Source: an uncultured Clostridia bacterium (GTDB lineage Bacteria > Bacillota > Clostridia > TANB77 > CAG-508). Taken from it: a stretch of 63,456 nt of DNA. The notes below the pieces were generated by a model. The model ran no database searches, was not told the DNA's origin, and was given only the letters and a program-made list of their open reading frames with translations. The translations under genes were made by a program, and so were the position numbers. The DNA is taken from assembly GCA_934167495.1 (NCBI GenBank), contig CAKPKP010000010.1, forward strand, positions 1 to 63,456, read 5' to 3'. Of the stretch, positions 60,597 to 63,456 are shown piece by piece (position 1 is the stretch's first letter; the number at the start of each line of letters is the position of its first letter).

Positions 60597-60992
60597 ATGA
60601 AAAGTCCATACACAGATAGTTTAGCACACACAACATGGGAATGCAAGTACCATATAGTGTTTGCACCAAAGTTCAGAAGAAAAGAAGTAGAGTTAATAAA
60701 TGCAGAGGCATGTTCAGATCATATACATATGTATGTAAGTATACCACAAAAATTATGCATATCATCGTTCATGGGATACTTAAAAGGAAAAAGTACATTG
60801 ATAATATTTGAGAGACATGCGAATTTGAAATATAAATATGGAAATAAAGCATTTGGGTGTACAGGATATTATGTAAGTACGGTAGGAAATAACAAAACAG
60901 CAGTATACAGATATGTAGAAAATCAACTAAAAGAAGATATGATGTCAGATCAATTAACAATAAAAGAATATAAAGACACTTTTAAAAGGTAG
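60597..60992 (+). pseudogene. tnpA: IS200-type TnpA transposase with internal deletion
   Basis: This encodes an HUH-type Y1 transposase of the IS200/IS605 family: HTTWECKYHIVFAPKFRRK at the start, the HUH motif in ACSDHIHMYV, SSFMGYLKGKSTLIIFERHANLKYKYGNKAF and the catalytic tyrosine region GYYVSTVGNNKTAVYRYVENQLKED. Between FRRK and VELINAEACSDH about 25-30 residues usual for the family are missing in frame (a full protein is about 150 residues; this has 131), and FGC replaces the usual FWC. It is probably inactive. The ATG at 60597 follows GAGAGGAGTGG. Confidence 0.8.
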
Positions 60993-61110
60993 TAAGTAAT
61001 AAGAACGCAAGCGAAAGTGGCGTAAGCCGTCAAACTGATACCGCTTAAGCGGTGGCTTGTAACAAGGCCTTATAGGCCTAAATGAAAATCCACGGGTTCT
61101 ACCCGTGGAT
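60993..61110 (+). ncRNA. Structured right-end region of the IS element (omega-RNA-like candidate)
   Basis: This 118-base stretch is much more GC-rich than its surroundings and contains ACCGCTTAAGCGGT, GGCCTTATAGGCC and the perfect terminal hairpin 61088-61110. In TnpB-bearing IS605 elements the guide RNA scaffold occupies just this position, 3' of the gene up to the right end. No tnpB is present, so this could be a remaining scaffold or only a structured transposon end. Confidence 0.35.
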
Positions 61111-61139
61111 TATTATAGAAATGTGCAAAGTTATAACAA

Positions 61140-61205
61140 AAAAAGCCAGATGGAATTTATGATTTAGATAGACTTAAAGAAATAAAGGTTCTAAAAGCTA
61201 ATTAA
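61140..61205 (+). pseudogene. Gene remnant after the IS element
   Basis: A short frame ends KPDGIYDLDRLKEIKVLKAN and stop; upstream in frame is a stop codon, so only a C-terminal fragment remains. I cannot name the parent gene. Confidence 0.3.
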
Positions 61206-61237
61206 ATAACTCTAAAACTAAAAAATGCCAATAAAAA

Positions 61238-61266
61238 TTGACATATCAAAGATTATATACTATAAT
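61238..61266 (+). promoter_or_regulatory. Strong promoter of a short RNA
   Basis: Perfect TTGACA (61238-61243), 17 bp, perfect TATAAT (61261-61266). Confidence 0.75.
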
Positions 61267-61272
61267 AAATAT

Positions 61273-61358
61273 AGAAAACAAGGAGCCACAAAGTGTGGTA
61301 CCATTATAAATTTGATTTAAGAATCGCATCTCTAATGGCTAGCAGAGATGTGATTCTC
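61273..61358 (+). ncRNA. Candidate short RNA ending at a hairpin, antisense to a hydrophobic mini-ORF
   Basis: The predicted transcript of about 85 nt contains hairpin CCACA/TGTGG (61286-61298) and a strong hairpin AGAATCGCATCTCT / AGAGATGTGATTCT (about 61320-61357) followed by CTTTA. No plus-strand start codon with a binding site lies inside. It overlaps the 3' end of the minus-strand frame 61332-61481. An antitoxin-like antisense RNA or an attenuated leader of the Nudix gene are both possible. Confidence 0.45.
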
Positions 61359-61481
61359 TTTATATGTAATTATAACCAAAGCTATAATTAAAACAAAAGA
61401 GATGATAGCAAGAGCTATATTTGTAACTAATGATAAAATCAATAATTGCAATAATGCTGCTTCTAACATATCTATAATCAT
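61332..61481 (-). CDS. Hydrophobic 49-residue mini-protein, possible type I toxin or remnant
   Basis: The minus-strand frame reads MIIDMLEAALLQLLILSLVT, continues as an unbroken hydrophobic helix (NIALAIISFVLIIALVII) and ends with a short polar tail (TYKENHISASH). Small single-helix peptides opposite a promoter-driven antisense RNA are the layout of type I toxin-antitoxin pairs such as TxpA/RatA. Against this, no ribosome binding site precedes the ATG, and the frame is open upstream for 19 codons without a good start, so it could be the tail of a lost gene. Confidence 0.35.
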   Translation of the reverse strand: MIIDMLEAALLQLLILSLVTNIALAIISFVLIIALVIITYKENHISASH

Positions 61482-61547
61482 TATCAAAAATCTGAACCGA
61501 TAAGCATAATTTTTTTAATCTACTAATAATAAAAGGAGTGAGAAAAT

Positions 61548-62108
61548 ATGAAATTTGATTTATATGAAGCAATAGAAAATTATAATCCAAAAGATGAAAA
61601 AGAAAAAGAATGTGTAGAAAAAACGAAAGAATTTTTAAGAACAAATGATAATTGTTTTAGTAGAACTAATTTAAAAGGCCATATAACTGCCGGTGCATTA
61701 GTTATGGATGAAAATGGAAATGTACTATTAAACCACCACAGAGTATTGGATAAATGGTTATTATTTGGAGGACATAGTGATGGAGAATCTAATTCTTTAA
61801 ATGTAGCTAAAAGAGAAGTTATGGAAGAAAGTGGTATTACAGAGTTTGATGATTTAGGAGGAAAAATATTAGATATTGATGCTCATATTATTCCAGAAAA
61901 TTCTGCTAAAAAAGAACCTGTTCATTATCATTATGATATTAGATTTTTGTTTATTGTAAAAAATAAAGATTTTAAAATATCAGATGAATCAAAGGAAGCA
62001 AAATGGATGAGTATTAATCAAGCAAAACAAGTAATGAATACTCCTGATAAAATTAGAGTATTAGAAAAAGCTTATGAAATTTATAGGGATATGCAACGTG
62101 AAAAATAG
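61548..62108 (+). CDS. Nudix hydrolase
   Basis: Nudix enzymes hydrolyse nucleoside diphosphate derivatives. The Nudix box GGHSDGESNSLNVAKREVMEESGI (consensus Gx5Ex7REUxEExGU) spans about residues 73-96; the preceding HITAGALVMDENGNVLLNHH is a typical strand pair. The length is 186 residues with an AAAAGGAGTG site before the ATG. It lies downstream of the short RNA region and may share its promoter by read-through. The substrate is unknown. Confidence 0.9.
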   Translation: MKFDLYEAIENYNPKDEKEKECVEKTKEFLRTNDNCFSRTNLKGHITAGALVMDENGNVLLNHHRVLDKWLLFGGHSDGESNSLNVAKREVMEESGITEFDDLGGKILDIDAHIIPENSAKKEPVHYHYDIRFLFIVKNKDFKISDESKEAKWMSINQAKQVMNTPDKIRVLEKAYEIYRDMQREK

Positions 62109-62231
62109 TATTTGGCAAAAGATTTTTACTTTCTTCAAAGTTTGTAATGTTTTTATAATCTTTGACAGACAAATCACTAGGATTCTCTCGTTCTAATTCA
62201 AAGTTATTAACAACCATAAAATTATTTAATA
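62109..62231 (-). other. Stretch with a possible minus-strand gene remnant
   Basis: On the minus strand a frame starts at ATG 62217 with MVVNNFELERENPSDLSVKD and runs into the antisense of the Nudix gene, where it stops after 54 codons. The first 40 residues look like protein; the gene is cut. I do not recognise it. Confidence 0.3.
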
Positions 62232-62321
62232 ATGGTATTAGGTATTTTAATTTGAATAATAGTTATAATTGCAATATATGTTTTAGTTGAGTATAATTCT
62301 TTTGTAAAAACAAGTAATTAA
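62232..62321 (+). pseudogene. LemA N-terminal remnant cut by an IS end
   Basis: The frame reads MVLGILI, then an in-frame TGA where tryptophan is expected, then IIVIIAIYVLVEYNSFVKTSN and a stop created at the IS junction. The hydrophobic helix followed by YNxFVK/R matches the N-terminus of LemA-family membrane proteins. The gene is truncated by the solitary IS left end at 62320 and the rest is absent. Confidence 0.55.
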
Positions 62322-62354
62322 CTTCAAGGGTAAACCACGGGTTCTACCTGTGGT
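62320..62354 (+). mobile_element. Solitary IS200/IS605 left end
   Basis: AACTTCAAGGGTAAACCACG continuing to the hairpin CCACGGGTTCTACCTGTGG (62335-62353) repeats 60451-60485 with one or two differences. No transposase or right end follows, so this is a remnant or a minimal end. Further on, a minus-strand frame ending IYYVKQLEYEEREK (62384-62440) is another probable gene remnant. Confidence 0.75.
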
Positions 62355-62601
62355 TTGTTATATATTAACTATATTTCTATTAATTATTTTTCTCTTTCTT
62401 CATATTCAAGTTGCTTCACATAATAAATAAAAGTAGAATAATTCTACATTAATCCAAAAGTAAATTAAGATTTTTCTTAACTTTTTCCTAACATTTTTCA
62501 ATTAAATATATATTTTGTTTAAATTTTTAGACTGGTATTTTAAAGAAAAATATGCTAAAATAATAAACAATTGCTAGTAAGACTAGCTGTAAATTTTTGT
62601 A

Positions 62602-62624
62602 ATCCTGTTTTGCAGGTTGATATA
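62602..62624 (+). promoter_or_regulatory. Leader hairpin motif, copy B, before the HD gene
   Basis: ATCCTGTTTTGCAGGTTGAT plus ATA matches the minus-strand copy at 60244-60266 with one difference. An extended -10-like TGCTAAAAT lies near 62553-62561, and a CTAG/CTAG hairpin precedes the motif. Confidence 0.6.
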
Positions 62625-62664
62625 GACTGTTAATATAAAAAATATTTTAAGGAGGACAATTTAT

Positions 62665-63330
62665 ATGGAAAAAAAGTTAAAAAATTCAATAAGGTTCTAT
62701 CTTTTAGCTACACAACTTAAATATAAGATAAGAAGCGGATGGGATAAAACGCATTGGAATGTGAGTAAAGAACGGATTGAAAGTATTGCAGAACATGTTT
62801 ATGGAGCTTGCATTTTAGCTTTAAGTATTGATTCTGAGTTTGAAACTAATTTAGATATCAATAAAGTTCTAAAAATGCTGGTTCTTCATGAAGTAGGAGA
62901 GGTTATAATTGGCGATATTACGCCATTTGATAACATAACTCCAGAAGAAAAAATGAAAATAGAGCATGAAGCAATGAGAGAAGTCATAGGTGACTTGACT
63001 AATCAAGAGGAATTTCTTTCATTATTATTTGAATTTGATGAAAAGAAGACAAAAGAAGCAATTTTTGCTTATCATTGCGATAAGTTGGAAGCTGATATAC
63101 AAGCAAAAGTTTATCAAGATATGGGATGCCAAAATTCATTAAATGAGCAAGAACATAATGTAGTTTTTAAGAGTAATAAAGTTCAGCAGATAGTAAAAGA
63201 TGGAGCTGAAACTGCATTTGATATCTGGTATGAATGTGATAAGTTATTGTATTCAGATGACGAGAATTTTAAAAAACTTCTTGATTATGTAAAAACAATT
63301 GATACTCAAAAACTTTTAACCAACTCGTAA
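62665..63330 (+). CDS. HD-domain hydrolase, YfbR/HDDC2-like
   Basis: The 221-residue protein belongs to the HD superfamily of metal-dependent phosphohydrolases, nearest in pattern to 5'-deoxynucleotidase YfbR/HDDC2: SIAEHVYGACILALSID supplies the first histidine, VLKMLVLHEVGEVIIGDITPFD is the HD motif with Glu in place of the Asp, and AYHCDKLEADIQAKVYQDMG holds the later Asp. The AAGGAGG site lies 9-10 bp before the ATG. The His-Glu change may reduce activity. It is an accessory gene with its own promoter and leader. Confidence 0.8.
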   Translation: MEKKLKNSIRFYLLATQLKYKIRSGWDKTHWNVSKERIESIAEHVYGACILALSIDSEFETNLDINKVLKMLVLHEVGEVIIGDITPFDNITPEEKMKIEHEAMREVIGDLTNQEEFLSLLFEFDEKKTKEAIFAYHCDKLEADIQAKVYQDMGCQNSLNEQEHNVVFKSNKVQQIVKDGAETAFDIWYECDKLLYSDDENFKKLLDYVKTIDTQKLLTNS

Positions 63331-63361
63331 ACTAAATAGTTATATGGGCTGTTTTAGAAAT

Positions 63362-63438
63362 AAGGGACTTTTATAGTCCCTTCAGACTGTTGACAAAGTA
63401 TAATAAAAATATTTTGTTAAACAGTCTTTTCTTTTTTT
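63362..63438 (+). terminator. Double hairpin after the HD gene
   Basis: AAGGGACT (63362-63369) pairs with AGTCCCTT (63375-63382); then AGACTGTT (63384-63391) pairs with AACAGTCT (63420-63427), followed by TTTTCTTTTTTT. Confidence 0.75.
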
Positions 63439-63456
63439 AAATTATAGTTTAAAATA

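Larger units (their letters stand above)
60451..61110 (+). mobile_element. Decayed IS200/IS605-family element (tnpA only)
   Basis: The left end carries TTCAAGGGTAAACCACGGG and a hairpin CCACGGGTTATACCTGTGG (about 60466-60484); the right end has the perfect hairpin ATCCACGGGT-TCT-ACCCGTGGAT (61088-61110). Ends with subterminal hairpins and no terminal inverted repeats fit the IS200/IS605 family. The sequence TTAAC before the left end is shared with the solitary end at 62320 and may be the target site. Only a shortened tnpA is present and no tnpB. A 12-bp inverted pair AGTTTGACGGCT (60554-60565) / AGCCGTCAAACT (61025-61036) flanks the gene. Confidence 0.8.

Noticed and set aside
61261..61360. 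T-box riboswitch before the Nudix gene, suggested by TGTGGTACC followed by a terminator-like hairpin
   Set aside because: The GGTACC lies within a local hairpin (CCACA/TGTGG), there is no specifier stem and the promoter leaves only about 85 nt of RNA, too short for a T-box.
62232..62321. TGA read as tryptophan (alternative genetic code), as the lemA remnant would suggest
   Set aside because: yqfD ends with TGA directly before the next ribosome binding site, and the core genes need no TGA read-through; the in-frame TGA is better explained as decay.
63384..63410. Promoter at TTGACA (63390) with TATAAT near 63400
   Set aside because: The spacing is only a few bases, and both lie inside the terminator hairpin.

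Overview
The window is a chromosome segment from a very AT-rich, endospore-forming low-GC Gram-positive, most likely an uncultured Clostridia lineage of the gut type; this placement is inferred from gene content, not from any search. The signs are the Firmicutes order of the S10-spc-alpha ribosomal block, an alpha/beta-type small acid-soluble spore protein, YqfC, YqfD, SpoIVB, SpoVG and Spo0A, zinc-binding forms of S14, S4 and L36, strong GGAGG ribosome binding sites, frequent GTG/TTG starts, and use of TGA as a normal stop.

Layout. 1-535 is the tail of a BspA-like leucine-rich-repeat protein. 685-16850 is one long ribosomal/secretion block from its own promoter and structured leader: rpsJ-rplC-D-W-B-rpsS-rplV-rpsC-rplP-rpmC-rpsQ-rplN-X-E-rpsN-H-rplF-R-rpsE-rplO-secY-adk-map-infA-rpmJ-rpsM-K-D-rpoA-rplQ, with rpmD (L30) absent. 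16900-18240 holds a 3-methyladenine glycosylase, an inverted pair of DnaA-box-like sequences and a small membrane protein. 18307-27270 holds two giant paralogous secreted proteins (LRR, Cys/His peptidase-like domain, dockerin-like pair, GLUG-type repeats) placed around yqfC, which is thereby separated from yqfD. 27319-35282 is a housekeeping and spore segment: yqfD, a gene of unknown function, ybeY, a DUF3048 protein, era, yqzL, recO, hpf, an SASP and a HAD phosphatase.

35331-47951 is a Tad/type IVc-pilus-like locus: SAF (CpaB-like) protein, two ParA/CpaE-like proteins with altered P-loops, a CpaF/TadA ATPase with a single-base frameshift inside its P-loop, a fused TadB-TadC platform protein, then seven genes with a hydrophobic N-terminus and an extracytoplasmic region. 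Several begin M-E-N-A-x-K-A-L with no leader peptide, and no prepilin peptidase is in the locus. It ends against two convergent genes for Spo0A-like proteins, which run divergently from spoIVB across an intergenic region with a perfect 0A box. 50700-58300 holds murC, spoVG, rplU and rpmA (no prp gene, and L27 has no cleavable extension), a pilin-like protein with a formylglycine-enzyme-like domain, aspS and the genuine spo0A, whose promoter carries a 15-bp palindrome.

From tRNA-Leu(UAA) at 58533 to the right edge the window is accessory DNA: a twice-frameshifted acetyltransferase, a small membrane protein, a decayed IS200/IS605 element with a structured right end, a promoter-driven short RNA opposite a hydrophobic mini-ORF, a Nudix hydrolase, gene remnants including a lemA start cut by a solitary IS end, and an HD-domain hydrolase. 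The membrane-protein gene and the HD gene share a leader motif. The most interesting parts are the leaderless pilin-like locus, the twin Spo0A-like proteins with their 0A box, and the small-RNA and leader structures of the right-hand island.
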